Shown: positions 53,830 to 63,299, counted from the stretch's first letter. The stretch is 64,000 nucleotides of DNA from Aestuariibius violaceus (GCF_040779325.2 NZ_JBFONT020000002.1:620001-684000), one strand, 5' to 3'. Notes: generated by a model from the sequence alone, not told the origin. Numbers and translations are program-made.

Positions 53830-54720
53830 ATGATCCGCCCGGGGCCGACCGCCACCGCCGCGCTCTGGATGCTCGGCACCATCTCCTCGTTCAGCCTGAT
53901 GGCCGTCGCCGGCCGCGAGATCGGCGCGGATCACGACACGTTCGAGATCATGTTCTACCGCAGCCTGGTCGGGCTGGCGCTCATCTTCGCCATCGCCACC
54001 GCAACCGGACAGCTCGCCCAGGCGAGGACCGACCGCCTCGGCGCGCATCTGGTCCGCAATCTCTTCCATTTCGCGGGTCAGAACCTGTGGTTTCTGGCGA
54101 TCACGCTCATCCCGCTCGCCCAGGTCTTCGCGATCGAGTTCACGGCGCCGATCTGGGCGATGCTGCTGACCCCCCTCATCCTGCGGGAACGCCTGACCGC
54201 CATCAACCTCCTGGCAGGCGTGATCGGGTTCGCTGGCATCCTCATCGTCACACAGCCCTCGGCGGCAACGCTCGACCTCGGAACCATCGCCGCCGCCGGC
54301 GCCGCGATCTTCTTTGCGATCACAGCCCTGCTCACCCGGCGCCTCACCCGCAGCCAGAGCCTTCTGACGATCCTCTTCTACCTCACCGGGCTCCAGGCGA
54401 TCTTCGGCCTGATCTGCGCAGGGGCCGATGGGGCGATGGCCTTGCCCGACGCCCGGACGACCCCCTGGCTGATCCTCATCGGCCTTGCCGGTCTCTGCGC
54501 CCATACCTGCCTGACCAAGGCCTTGACCCTCGCCCCCGCAACCATTGTCATGCCCATCGATTTCGCCCGCCTGCCGGTGATCGCGATCGTTGGCTGGGCG
54601 CTCTATGACGAGCGACTCGAACTCGCGGTCCTTGTCGGTGGTCTGATCATCATTGCAGCCAACGTCATCAACCTGCGCGCGAGCGCACCATCGGGGCCGC
54701 GAAATATTGCAAAAACGTGA
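53830..54720 (+). CDS. EamA/DMT superfamily permease
   Basis: A 296-residue membrane protein with ten hydrophobic segments in two EamA halves. The family stretch FTAPIWAMLLTPLILRERL occurs near 113-131 and its second-half counterpart PIDFARLPVIAIVGWALYDERL near 242. Substrate unknown; S-adenosylmethionine or amino-acid export is described for relatives. It is divergent from the GFA gene. Confidence 0.9.
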   Translation: MIRPGPTATAALWMLGTISSFSLMAVAGREIGADHDTFEIMFYRSLVGLALIFAIATATGQLAQARTDRLGAHLVRNLFHFAGQNLWFLAITLIPLAQVFAIEFTAPIWAMLLTPLILRERLTAINLLAGVIGFAGILIVTQPSAATLDLGTIAAAGAAIFFAITALLTRRLTRSQSLLTILFYLTGLQAIFGLICAGADGAMALPDARTTPWLILIGLAGLCAHTCLTKALTLAPATIVMPIDFARLPVIAIVGWALYDERLELAVLVGGLIIIAANVINLRASAPSGPRNIAKT

Positions 54721-54831
54721 CGGCCCCAATCCGAATGATTATGACCCAGCGTCACGAATTGACCCGTGTTTTAACCGCTCCCTAAGCTCGAACGCACAAT
54801 AACGAGGCATCCTCAGGATAGGGACGGATCC

Positions 54832-56013
54832 ATGACAAGAGTACTCACGGCGGGGGCGGTTTTGCTGATGACCACCTCGGCCCTCAGCGCCGCCGGGATC
54901 GAGCGGACGCGCAACCCATACGGTAACCTGTTCGAAGACGGCGGCTATATGGAGCTGACCTTCTCCAACGTCTTCCCGAACGTCGAAGGCGACTATTCCG
55001 ATCAACTTGCCGGGGTCGCGGTCATTGGAACCGACACCACCGGAAACATGGCCGGGGACTACTTCAACATCGGCTTCACCTACAAGAATGACCTCACCGA
55101 TCAGCTCAGCTTTGGTCTTTTCTTGAACTCACCCTATGGCGCAGATGCGAATTACGGCCAGGGGTTCTATGATGGCCTCTTTGCGGAGTGGAATAGCCGC
55201 CAACTGGCAGCGCTGCTCAAATACAAGATGAACGACAACTTCTCCGTATATGGCGGCGTCCGCTATGTGGAAAGTGAAGCTCGGATCATTCTTCCCGACT
55301 CCCTTATTCGAGGTGGGCTTCTTTCGAGTGGCAATCCTCAGGCAGAGTTTGTCGGCAACAATGCCCCACTTGGATCACTGGAATACTCAGCAGAAGCGGA
55401 CCGCGACGGCGCAACGGGATATGTCGTGGGGGTAGCCTACGAGCGCCCGGAAATCGCCCTTCGCGTATCCCTGACCTACGAATCAGAGTTGGAATATGAA
55501 TTCGATAGCGCTGAGGCGCTGGCCGGTATTCCTGGGCAATTCGAGATCGATGACGACACGACAACCGAAATCAAAATGCCCCAGGTCGTCACGCTCGACT
55601 TCCAGACCGGCATCGCACAGGACACGCTTCTTTTCGGGTCAGTTCAATGGGCTGAATGGTCGGTTTGGCAAGTAGAGCCTCCTGCCTACGAAGAGCTTTT
55701 CAATGCTCGCGTCACCGGCATCGACAACGACGCCTTTACCTACCAGCTAGGCGTTGGCCGCCGGTTCAGCGATGACTTCTCTGGTTTTGTCCGCGCAACG
55801 CACGAACCCAGCAACGGTGACGAGGCCTCGCGCCTGGCCCCGACCGACGGGCGCAGCAGCCTCGGCATCGGCGGCAGCTACACCTACGAGAATGTCGAGA
55901 TGACCGTGGGCGCCGAATACATCTGGCTTGGCGACGCGACCGACGGCTCGGACACGGAATTCGAGGACAACACCGCGATCGGTATCGGTGCGAGCTTCGG
56001 CTTCCGCTTCTGA
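54832..56013 (+). CDS. FadL/OmpP1-like outer-membrane channel
   Basis: A 393-residue beta-barrel protein. Residues 1-20 are a signal peptide ending SAAG. The remainder has alternating amphipathic strands, typical FadL elements (GIERTRNPYGNLFEDGG near the start, and repeated YxxGVAYE/RxSLTYES strands), and ends with the outer-membrane FGFRF signature, terminal aromatic F. It may move long-chain fatty acids or other hydrophobic compounds. AT content is a little higher in its middle. A strong terminator follows it. Confidence 0.85.
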   Translation: MTRVLTAGAVLLMTTSALSAAGIERTRNPYGNLFEDGGYMELTFSNVFPNVEGDYSDQLAGVAVIGTDTTGNMAGDYFNIGFTYKNDLTDQLSFGLFLNSPYGADANYGQGFYDGLFAEWNSRQLAALLKYKMNDNFSVYGGVRYVESEARIILPDSLIRGGLLSSGNPQAEFVGNNAPLGSLEYSAEADRDGATGYVVGVAYERPEIALRVSLTYESELEYEFDSAEALAGIPGQFEIDDDTTTEIKMPQVVTLDFQTGIAQDTLLFGSVQWAEWSVWQVEPPAYEELFNARVTGIDNDAFTYQLGVGRRFSDDFSGFVRATHEPSNGDEASRLAPTDGRSSLGIGGSYTYENVEMTVGAEYIWLGDATDGSDTEFEDNTAIGIGASFGFRF

Positions 56014-56035
56014 GCCGCGCAAATCCCTTTCAAAG

Positions 56036-56059
56036 GCCCCGCTTCGGCGGGGCTTTTTT
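56036..56059 (+). terminator. Intrinsic terminator after the FadL-like gene
   Basis: GCCCCGC (56036-56042), loop TTCG, GCGGGGC (56047-56053), then six T and a further TTT after one G. This is the clearest rho-independent terminator in the window. Confidence 0.93.
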
Positions 56060-56220
56060 GTTTCCTCGTCGGCAGGCCGCACCCACTGGGTCCGCCCCTC
56101 CTTCCCCAAACCGGAAACAATCCGCCGATCCGGGAAAACCCGGGTGGCGCGGCGTGTTTCCCTATGGGAACTTCTCAAAGTGTCGTCTGTTTGTCACACG
56201 AGACTGCTTTGAGGGCCGCC

Positions 56221-57093
56221 ATGACGCCCATGAAAATGCGCATCGACCCCCTGATCGCCGAACGTGCCCCGTGGCTGCACCGTCCGGGGGTTCTTTCGAC
56301 CCTGTTCCAACGCCCGCTCGAACGCGCCCTGGCCTATCCGGCGACCATCGCCCTGGCCGAGATCCTGCGCGACCGCTCCAGCCGCGAGATCATGGATGCG
56401 ATGGCCCGCCGGCTCGCCCGCGACGTGGAGGTCTCGGGCCTGCAGCACATCCCGCGCTCTGGTCCCGCGATCATCGTCGCCAACCACCCGACCGGCATCG
56501 CCGATGGCATCATGTTGCACCATTTGATCACACGGGTACGCAACGACGCCTATTTCTATGCCAATCGGGATATACTCCGCGTCCTGCCCCAGATGGAGGA
56601 CATGATCGCCCCCGTCGAATGGCGCGAGGAAAAGCGGTCCGCCGCCAGCGCACGCGAGACGATGATGTTCACCCGCGACGCCGTCAACGAAGGGCGCCTC
56701 GGCGTCATCTTTCCCTCCGGGCGCCTCGCCAAACGCCGCGGTCTGCAATTGCACGAACGCCCCTGGATGTCCTCCGCCGCGCGGCTCGCGAAAAAGTTTG
56801 ACCTGCCCGTGATCCCGATCCATGTGCGCGCGCGGAATTCGGTCCTCTTCTACCTCTTCGACCTGCTCCACCCAACGCTCAGGGACATCACGCTGTTCAA
56901 CGAGACGCTGAACAAGGACCGCCAGCCCTTCCGCCTGACGGTGGGCGAACCGGTCTCGCCCTCGGCCATTCCCGCGGACCCCGACGCGGGCATCGCGATG
57001 CTGCGCCGCGCGGTGCTGGAAATGGCCGTCCCCAACGACAGCCCCTTCACCCACCGCCGCCCCCTTGGGCGCCCGGCCAAGCGGCTGACCTGA
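56221..57093 (+). CDS. Acyltransferase of the PlsC/putative hemolysin (lysophospholipid) type
   Basis: A 290-residue acyltransferase with the motif NHPTGIADG (the variant NHPxGxxDG of hemolysin-like and OlsA-like enzymes), followed by a basic FPSGRLAKR block III and VIPIHV block IV. It may acylate lyso-lipids such as lyso-ornithine lipid or lysophosphatidate. The ATG at 56221 has GAGGG upstream; an in-frame ATG 19 codons earlier has none. The terminator before it sets it apart from fadL-like. Confidence 0.82.
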   Translation: MTPMKMRIDPLIAERAPWLHRPGVLSTLFQRPLERALAYPATIALAEILRDRSSREIMDAMARRLARDVEVSGLQHIPRSGPAIIVANHPTGIADGIMLHHLITRVRNDAYFYANRDILRVLPQMEDMIAPVEWREEKRSAASARETMMFTRDAVNEGRLGVIFPSGRLAKRRGLQLHERPWMSSAARLAKKFDLPVIPIHVRARNSVLFYLFDLLHPTLRDITLFNETLNKDRQPFRLTVGEPVSPSAIPADPDAGIAMLRRAVLEMAVPNDSPFTHRRPLGRPAKRLT

Positions 57094-57159
57094 CCGGCTG
57101 CTTGCCTAAGGCCCGCATCCCCCGCATAGACCTGTCAGCGTTCGCAAGGGGACAGGCCC

Positions 57160-57546
57160 ATGAGACACGATTTCGCCGAAGGACAGGTGCGCGACGCGCT
57201 CTTCCGGGCTTGGTCCCTTGAAACAGCGGTTCAATGGACACCCGACAACCCTGCATCCGGTCAATGCAATGTCACCGCGGCAGTCGTCCACGATCTGTTT
57301 GGGGGCGAGGTCCTGCGAACAAGGCTCCCCGGCGTCTGGCACTACTACAACCGCATCGGCGGGAACCGGACCGACCTGACCGACAGCCAGTTCACCGCGC
57401 CGGGCGCCCGGTTCGACGCTCCGGACACCTACGATGACGAGCTGACGACGCGGGACGCCGCGATGACCGGCATCCCGCAGAGGGAATACGACACCCTGCG
57501 CCGCAACCTGCTGGCCCATCTCGACGCGGCAGAGGGCGCGGCATGA
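57160..57546 (+). CDS. YunG-like family protein
   Basis: A 128-residue protein. The conserved run is SGQCNVTAAVVHDLFGGEVLR (about 33-53), then HYYNRIGGNRTDLTDSQF (about 67-84), a pattern matching the YunG family in which cysteine and histidine look like a papain-type dyad. Function unknown. Its stop overlaps the queF ATG (ATGA), so it is translated together with the queuosine enzyme. An AAGGGGAC site precedes the start. Confidence 0.7.
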   Translation: MRHDFAEGQVRDALFRAWSLETAVQWTPDNPASGQCNVTAAVVHDLFGGEVLRTRLPGVWHYYNRIGGNRTDLTDSQFTAPGARFDAPDTYDDELTTRDAAMTGIPQREYDTLRRNLLAHLDAAEGAA

Positions 57547-58007
57547 CCGACGATATCTACAGCGGCCTGAAACAGCTCGGCGGCGCCACCACCCTGCCCG
57601 AAAGCCCCGACCAGGCAGAGCTTGAGCGGGTGCGGAACCCCCAGGCGGATGTCCTTTACAACGTCCGCTTCACCGCGCCCGAATTCACCTCGCTCTGCCC
57701 GATGACGGGGCAGCCGGACTTTGCCCACCTCGTCATCGATTACGTGCCGGACGCGTGGCTGGTGGAAAGCAAATCGCTCAAGCTGTTCCTCGGCGCGTTC
57801 CGCAACCACGGTGCATTTCACGAGGATTGCACGATCTCCATCGCCCGCCGCCTCGCCGATTTCCTGACGCCGCACTGGCTGCGAATCGGCGGCTACTGGT
57901 ATCCGCGCGGCGGTATCCCGATCGACGTATTCTGGCAGACCGGCCCGATGCCCGACGGCATCTGGATCCCCGATCAGGGCGTGCCGCCCTATCGCGGCAG
58001 AGGGTAG
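57543..58007 (+). CDS. queF: NADPH-dependent preQ0 reductase QueF
   Basis: A 154-residue enzyme reducing 7-cyano-7-deazaguanine (preQ0) to preQ1, the last free-base step of queuosine synthesis. The active-site cysteine C52 in CPMTGQPDF and D59 match the family, with ESKSLKLF (74-81) and HED (93-95) for NADPH/substrate binding. Length fits the short unimodular type. It overlaps yunG at its start and the lysozyme-like gene at its 3' end (19 bases, convergent). Confidence 0.95.
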   Translation: MTDDIYSGLKQLGGATTLPESPDQAELERVRNPQADVLYNVRFTAPEFTSLCPMTGQPDFAHLVIDYVPDAWLVESKSLKLFLGAFRNHGAFHEDCTISIARRLADFLTPHWLRIGGYWYPRGGIPIDVFWQTGPMPDGIWIPDQGVPPYRGRG

Positions 58008-58726
58008 GACTGGCTGGCGCGCGCCTGCTCCACGACCCGTCCGGGCCGGCCCTGCGGTCGCACATCGGCCATCAGGCGGCAATAGGTCTGCCGGCGGGTC
58101 CAACGGGCCATGTCACGCCGCTTGGCCGAACTGACCATCGGCCCCCAATCGGCCGCCACCCCACGCCACCGCCCGTCATGCAGCGCCACCGCATTGTCGC
58201 GCGGCACCGTGACGGCCATGATCCGCACCGCGCAACTCAGATTGTCGGCCGCATCGGTCAGCATCCGCCCCGTCGTCGCGTGGCAACCATAGCCACGCGC
58301 GGTCGGTGGATAGATCTGCAACAGGCCGAACCACAGGTTCCCCCCGCCCACGGCCTGCGGATTATAGGTGCTTTCATGCTTCGACAGCGACGACATCAGA
58401 CCGACCCAGAACGCCTTGCGCTGCTCGTCGGAGGCCTCGGGATAGGCCGGGCACCATTCCGCAATGTCCCGCGGTACGACATCCAGCAGCGGCGCCCCAT
58501 GGGCATCGATCGCCGACATCGCCGCACGCGTCCAAAGCGCGCTGTCGCGGCGGAAATCCCAGCGGGTGCGCGGCATCCCGTGAACCCGCTGCACGGGCCG
58601 CACATCGGGCGAGGCGACAGGCGCCCGCTTGTTCCAGATGTCCGGTCGCGCCTCGGGGCGGGGCGGCTCCGCCGCGGCCACAGCACCGGCGCAAAAAGCC
58701 AGACAGATCAGAGATATACGCAGCAT
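57989..58726 (-). CDS. Exported lysozyme-like (transglycosylase SLT) protein
   Basis: A 245-residue exported protein, signal peptide about 1-18 (ending VAAAE). The SLT-like domain holds the catalytic glutamate in KHESTYNPQAVGGGNLWFG (near residue 122) and the usual GLLQIYPPTARGYGC. It probably cleaves peptidoglycan. A TTG three codons upstream is the alternative start. It is a clear paralogue of the next gene (shared WCP-YPEA, AFWVGL, HEST-NP-AVGGG, GYGC). Confidence 0.82.
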   Translation of the reverse strand: MLRISLICLAFCAGAVAAAEPPRPEARPDIWNKRAPVASPDVRPVQRVHGMPRTRWDFRRDSALWTRAAMSAIDAHGAPLLDVVPRDIAEWCPAYPEASDEQRKAFWVGLMSSLSKHESTYNPQAVGGGNLWFGLLQIYPPTARGYGCHATTGRMLTDAADNLSCAVRIMAVTVPRDNAVALHDGRWRGVAADWGPMVSSAKRRDMARWTRRQTYCRLMADVRPQGRPGRVVEQARASQSYPLPR

Positions 58727-58772
58727 TCTGGCCAATTTGCTCTAAACCCGCCCACCGGATCAAGCGCCAAAT

Positions 58773-59354
58773 TCATCCAGTGCAATATGGTTGAGACTGG
58801 GTAAAGGCCCGCATCTCGGCGCGCTTCGATCCCGAATGGAACGGCCCCCAATCCAGCATCCCGCGCGCCACGCTGCCGCGCCGCTGCACCTGTGCGCTGG
58901 CAATGCGGATCGCGCAGGACAGGTTGGCCTGCCCATCCTTCAGCGCCTCGCCATTGGTCGCCCGGCAGCCATAGCCGCGGGCCGTGGCCGGCGCGATCTG
59001 TACCAGCCCGAACCAGCGCCCGCCGCCGCCCACGGCGCGCGGGTTCCAGGTGCTCTCATGCTCGGCCAGCGCCGACAGCAGCCCGACCCAGAACGCCGCG
59101 CGCTCGGGCGCTGTCGCTTCGGGATAGTTGGGGCACCACCGCTCCACATCGCTGGGCACGGTCGAGATCAGGCCGGTGCCGTGATTCTCCATCGCCATCA
59201 GCGCAGCGCTCGTCCAGACGGGCGCTTCGGGCCGGTGATCCCACGCCATCGGCGGCAGCGTCGTCATGAACGACATCTCATCGGCATCATCGTCCACCGC
59301 CGCACATCCCGTCAGCAGCAGCAGCGCGGCCAGTCCCGCTCGAATTCCTCGCAT
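58773..59354 (-). CDS. Lysozyme-like (transglycosylase SLT) lipoprotein
   Basis: A 193-residue protein with a lipoprotein signal (LLLLTGCAAVD, lipid cysteine about 17). The same domain follows, with the catalytic glutamate in AEHESTWNPRAVGGGGRWFG (near residue 100) and LVQIAPATARGYGC. It is a tandem duplicate of the exported protein downstream, with the difference that this copy is membrane-anchored. The pair may act in cell-wall turnover. Confidence 0.83.
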   Translation of the reverse strand: MRGIRAGLAALLLLTGCAAVDDDADEMSFMTTLPPMAWDHRPEAPVWTSAALMAMENHGTGLISTVPSDVERWCPNYPEATAPERAAFWVGLLSALAEHESTWNPRAVGGGGRWFGLVQIAPATARGYGCRATNGEALKDGQANLSCAIRIASAQVQRRGSVARGMLDWGPFHSGSKRAEMRAFTQSQPYCTG

Positions 59355-59530
59355 CAGGTCGTCCCTCTCAGGTCAAACCCCCGCGCCACCTTGATAAATC
59401 CGCCAAGAAAGGCAACCCACGTGATCGCGGATATGCGGAGCACCGCCGACCCCGGCGGCCCACCGCCATCTTGCCTCTGCCCGCGCCCGCGCCTAGGACG
59501 GACCCGCGACGCGAGAGAAGGACGAGAGCC

Positions 59531-61045
59531 ATGCTCGATCTCACATACGAAGCCCCGAAACCGAAGGTCATCGAAGGCGCGACCGGCCCGTGGGAGCTGG
59601 TGATCGGGCTCGAGGTCCATGCCCAGGTCGCCTCCAACGCCAAGCTCTTCTCCGGCGCCTCGACCGAATTCGGGGCCGAACCCAATTCCAACGTCGCCTT
59701 CATCGACGCCGGAATGCCGGGGATGCTGCCGGTCATCAACGAGGGCTGCGTCGCGCTGGCGGTCAAGACCGGCCTCGGCCTCAAGGCGCAGATCAACCTG
59801 ACCTCGGCCTTCGACCGCAAGAACTACTTCTACCCCGATCTGCCGCAGGGCTATCAGATCAGCCAGCTCTACCATCCGATCGTGGGCGAAGGCGAAGTGC
59901 TGGTGGATATGGAACCCGGCATCGCCCGCCTCGTCCGGATCGAGCGCATCCACCTCGAACAGGATGCGGGCAAATCGATCCACGATATGGACCCGCATAT
60001 GTCCTTCGTCGATCTCAACCGCACCGGCGTCGCGCTGATGGAAATCGTCAGCCGCCCCGATATCCGCGGCCCCGAGGAAGCGGCGGCCTATGTCGCCAAG
60101 CTGCGCCAGATCATGCGCTATCTCGGCACCTGCGACGGCAACATGCAGAACGGCAACCTGCGCGCCGATGTCAACGTCTCGGTCTGCCGTCCGGGCGATT
60201 ACGAGAAGTATATGGAAACGCAGGATTTCTCGCATCTCGGCACCCGCTGCGAGATCAAGAACATGAACTCCATGCGGTTCATCCAGCAGGCCATCGATTA
60301 CGAGGCGCGCCGCCAGATCGCGATCCTCGAGGATGGCGGCAGCGTGACCCAGGAAACCCGTCTCTACGACCCCGACAAGGGCGAAACCCGTTCCATGCGG
60401 TCGAAGGAAGAGGCGCACGATTACCGCTACTTCCCCGATCCCGACCTCCTGCCGCTCGAGATCGAACAGGCCTGGGTCGACGACATCGCCAGCCACCTGC
60501 CGGAACTGCCGGACGAGAAGAAGGCCCGCTTCGTCACCGAATTCGGCCTCTCCGAATACGATGCCTCCGTCCTGACGGCCGAGGCCGAGAACGCCGTCTA
60601 TTTCGAGGTCGCCGCCGAAGGCAACGATGGCAAGCTCACCGCCAACTGGGTCATCAACGAGCTGTTCGGGCGCCTCAAGAAAGACGGCGACACGCCGATC
60701 ACCGAAAGCCCCGTCAGCCCCCATCAGCTGGGCGGCATCGTGGCCCTCATCTCCAAAGGCGACATCTCGGGCAAGATCGCCAAGGACCTGTTCGAGATCG
60801 TCTATACCGAAGGCGGCGACCCCGCGACCCTCGTCGAGGAACGCGGAATGAAGCAGGTCACCGATACCGGCGCCATCGAGGCGGCGGTGGATGACGTCAT
60901 CGCCGCCAACCCCGCCCAGGTCGAAAAGGCCAAGGCGAACCCCAAGCTTGCCGGATGGTTCGTCGGTCAGGTGATGAAGGCCACCGGCGGCAAGGCGAAC
61001 CCCAAGGCCGTCAACCAGATCGTGGCGGCCAAGCTGGGGCTCTAG
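59531..61045 (+). CDS. gatB: Aspartyl/glutamyl-tRNA amidotransferase subunit B
   Basis: A 504-residue subunit of GatCAB, which amidates Glu-tRNA(Gln) and Asp-tRNA(Asn). The family signature GLEVHAQV (about 29-36) opens the catalytic kinase cradle, with DLNRTGVALMEIVSRPD and KNMNSMRFIQQAIDYE further on, and the tail domain runs from about 400 to 504 (NPKAVNQIVAAKL). AAGGACGAGAG precedes the ATG. gatA and gatC are not nearby. Confidence 0.97.
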   Translation: MLDLTYEAPKPKVIEGATGPWELVIGLEVHAQVASNAKLFSGASTEFGAEPNSNVAFIDAGMPGMLPVINEGCVALAVKTGLGLKAQINLTSAFDRKNYFYPDLPQGYQISQLYHPIVGEGEVLVDMEPGIARLVRIERIHLEQDAGKSIHDMDPHMSFVDLNRTGVALMEIVSRPDIRGPEEAAAYVAKLRQIMRYLGTCDGNMQNGNLRADVNVSVCRPGDYEKYMETQDFSHLGTRCEIKNMNSMRFIQQAIDYEARRQIAILEDGGSVTQETRLYDPDKGETRSMRSKEEAHDYRYFPDPDLLPLEIEQAWVDDIASHLPELPDEKKARFVTEFGLSEYDASVLTAEAENAVYFEVAAEGNDGKLTANWVINELFGRLKKDGDTPITESPVSPHQLGGIVALISKGDISGKIAKDLFEIVYTEGGDPATLVEERGMKQVTDTGAIEAAVDDVIAANPAQVEKAKANPKLAGWFVGQVMKATGGKANPKAVNQIVAAKLGL

Positions 61046-61048
61046 GGC

Positions 61049-61759
61049 TCAACACTCAAGCGCGAAGATCCAGCTGCTCGACCCGCCGACGGTCACGACC
61101 CGGTCGCGCACCGCCCGCTCGCAGCGGCTCCGCGCGGCCACGTCGGCGCCGATGGTCGCCCGCGCCTCCGCCCCGCCGGGCAACTCCCGCGAGACCGGCT
61201 CGATCACGCCGAAATTGCGCCCGTTCACCTCGACCCGGCGCAGCTCGCCGCTGACCCCGCCGGACTGGAACGGCACGGTCTGCGCATCATCGCGCCGCGG
61301 GTTGGTATCCCCGACGCTCAGGATCACCTCGGCCGCCGCCGCTTCGATCCCGTCGAGATCCGCGTCGCTCAGGCTTTCGGCCCGAACCCGGTAATAGGGC
61401 GCCGTCTCGGTCGACGCAGCCGGTGCGGCCTCCGCCGCAGGCGCGGGTGCCGCGGCTGGCGTCGGTGCGGGACCGGGCGCCGGCACCTGAACGGTCTGCA
61501 CCGTCCGCGTCTGCTGGCCGCCCACCCGCGTTTCCGTCGTCACTTCGACCTGCACGACACCACGCCCGGACCCATCGCCTCGTTCAGCGGCCACCGGGCG
61601 CCCGTCGCGCACGGGCACCGCAAATTCGGCCTCCTCTCCAAAAACGGCAGTCGGCGACCGACCTTCGCCGCCACCGACGCGGTCGCCGAAGCCGACCCCC
61701 TGCTGGCCCCCGGTGCACGCGGCCAGCCCAATGCTCAAAAGAAAAACAGAATACTTCAT
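61049..61759 (-). CDS. Rhodobacterales-type lipoprotein, intact copy of a paralogous pair
   Basis: A 236-residue lipoprotein (LSIGLAAC lipobox, lipid cysteine about 15). After GVGFGDRVGG and a PVRDG-V strand, an Ala/Pro-rich linker (about 100-125) leads to a C-terminal beta-rich domain with GELRRVEVNGRNFGVIEPV, two cysteines and an end SWIFALEC. No family I know. The start is the ATG at 61759 before the lipobox, with GGGAG upstream. It is convergent with gatB and paralogous to the broken gene at 61.9-62.6 kb. Confidence 0.72.
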   Translation of the reverse strand: MKYSVFLLSIGLAACTGGQQGVGFGDRVGGGEGRSPTAVFGEEAEFAVPVRDGRPVAAERGDGSGRGVVQVEVTTETRVGGQQTRTVQTVQVPAPGPAPTPAAAPAPAAEAAPAASTETAPYYRVRAESLSDADLDGIEAAAAEVILSVGDTNPRRDDAQTVPFQSGGVSGELRRVEVNGRNFGVIEPVSRELPGGAEARATIGADVAARSRCERAVRDRVVTVGGSSSWIFALEC

Positions 61760-61897
61760 GACATAAAAACTCCCTTCGTCACGCACGGAAGTTTTCGACA
61801 TAAATGTGGCGAAAACATGCACCATAGGCGAAGGTTACCGGCGAGCGCCTTGCTTTCCATCGGACATCCGGCCCGCCCGCCAACAGCGCTGCCCGCG

Positions 61898-62569
61898 TCA
61901 GCAGTCGACGAGAATGATCCAGGCCGTTGCGCCCCAGCCATGATGGGTTAGGCCCCGGCCATCACTTTCACATCCCGCCATCCGCGCAGCGGCCTCGGCG
62001 GCGAGCGCCTTCTTGCGGCCATCACGCGCAGGAAGGCCTCGGACAGGTTCTACGACAAGATAGTCAGAGCCGTTCAGATTGACCCGCCGGATCTTCCCCG
62101 TGATTCCCTCGAACGCGAAGGGCACAGTGACCGCGTCATTGGCCATTATGCTGCTGTCACCGGCTTGACGAATTGCGAGGACGGTCTGTTGGCTCACCCG
62201 ATAGCCTCAGTCGGCGCTGATCCGAGGATTGCTCACGCGATGCACAGGCACAGCCGAATTCGGGCTCACCCGCATGGCGTTGGGGGCCGTGACAGGCTGC
62301 GAAGGCGGCGTTCCGATCTCCACCGTCCGGGTCGTGCGGGTCCGCCCATCGGCAGCGATCGTGGTCTGCTCCGTTACCGTCCTAATGCCAGTCACCGTCA
62401 CCACCGGCTCCCCGTTTCGCACCGGCACCCGATAGGCGGCATCGGGATCGGCCACCGCCGGTTCTCCGGCAAGGGTGGCGCCGCCGATCCGGTCGTCAAA
62501 GCCGACGCCTTTCGGCGTGGGCGCACAGGCCACGAGGGCAGAGCAAAGAATGAAGGAAAGCGCGCGCAT
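61898..62569 (-). pseudogene. Lipoprotein gene split by one in-frame TGA
   Basis: The same architecture as the 236-residue paralogue: lipobox SALVAC, GVGFDDRIGG, PVRNGEPVV, then the C-terminal domain GKIRRVNLNGSDYLVVEPV ending AWIILVDC. The two halves lie in one frame, interrupted by TGA at 62207-62209. Downstream, three in-frame codons lead to a GTG at 62197. Aligned to the paralogue (YYRVRAES), the stop stands just before GYRVSQ. It may be a recent nonsense mutation, a readthrough site or two separately started proteins. Starts at ATG 62569 with AGGAG upstream. Confidence 0.72.
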
Positions 62570-62816
62570 GACATATCTCCTGGTCGTCTGTCCCACCTCC
62601 CGTCCCGCCGCAATCGGGCAGGATCAAGGCCGGGCCAAGACAATCCCGGGTTGTTGCCCCCGGCCTTGCGGGACGGCGGGCGGGGCGATGCGGGCGGCGC
62701 GTCCGCGCCGGACGCGAGCGGCGTCCTGCTGTCCCGCGCCCACCGCCTTGGACCTGCCGCCCGCCTCTGATAGCTTGCGCCAAATCCGGCCCCGAGGCCG
62801 CATAAGGACAGGCACA

Positions 62817-63299
62817 ATGATCTATGAGTATCGCGTCGTCCCCGCGCCCCGGCGCGGGCTGAAGGGCAAGGGCGTCAAAGGGCCGGAAGCCCGGTTCGCC
62901 CATGCGCTCGAGACGGTGATGAACGAAGAGGCCGCCGATGGCTGGGAATATGTCCGCACCGACACCCTGCCGGCGGAAGAACGCCAGGGCCTGACCTCGC
63001 GCACGACCGTCTACCAGAACGTGCTTGTCTTCCGCCGCCCCCGACGCGACAGCGCCGCCGGGACCGAGGACGATCATGCCCCCGCCGTCCTCGCCATCGC
63101 CGCCCCGCGCAGCCCCCTGCCTTCCAACCACGACACGCCGCCCATCGGCGATCCGCCCCTCACCGCCGAAGAGGAAGAGGCCCAGACCGAGGACAGCGGC
63201 GTCGACCCCAATCGCCTCGCCGCGACCTTCCGCGATGACGATGAGGGCGACGATGAACCCGACACCCGCCTGCGCGCCGACCGGCGGCCCGAAAGCTAG
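62817..63299 (+). CDS. DUF4177 domain-containing protein
   Basis: A 160-residue protein. The N-terminal DUF4177 domain (MIYEYRVVPAPRRG, then GWEYVRTDTLPAEER and a VFRRP strand) covers about 1-80; the rest is a low-complexity acidic tail. Function unknown. The ATG has AAGGA upstream, which sets the start far inside a longer open frame. Its TAG lies in a CTAG shared with the convergent bolA stop. Confidence 0.82.
   Translation: MIYEYRVVPAPRRGLKGKGVKGPEARFAHALETVMNEEAADGWEYVRTDTLPAEERQGLTSRTTVYQNVLVFRRPRRDSAAGTEDDHAPAVLAIAAPRSPLPSNHDTPPIGDPPLTAEEEEAQTEDSGVDPNRLAATFRDDDEGDDEPDTRLRADRRPES

Noticed and set aside
62207..62209. TGA as a selenocysteine codon in the split lipoprotein gene
   Set aside because: The aligned paralogue has no cysteine at that position and no SECIS-like hairpin was evident downstream, so a nonsense change is simpler.
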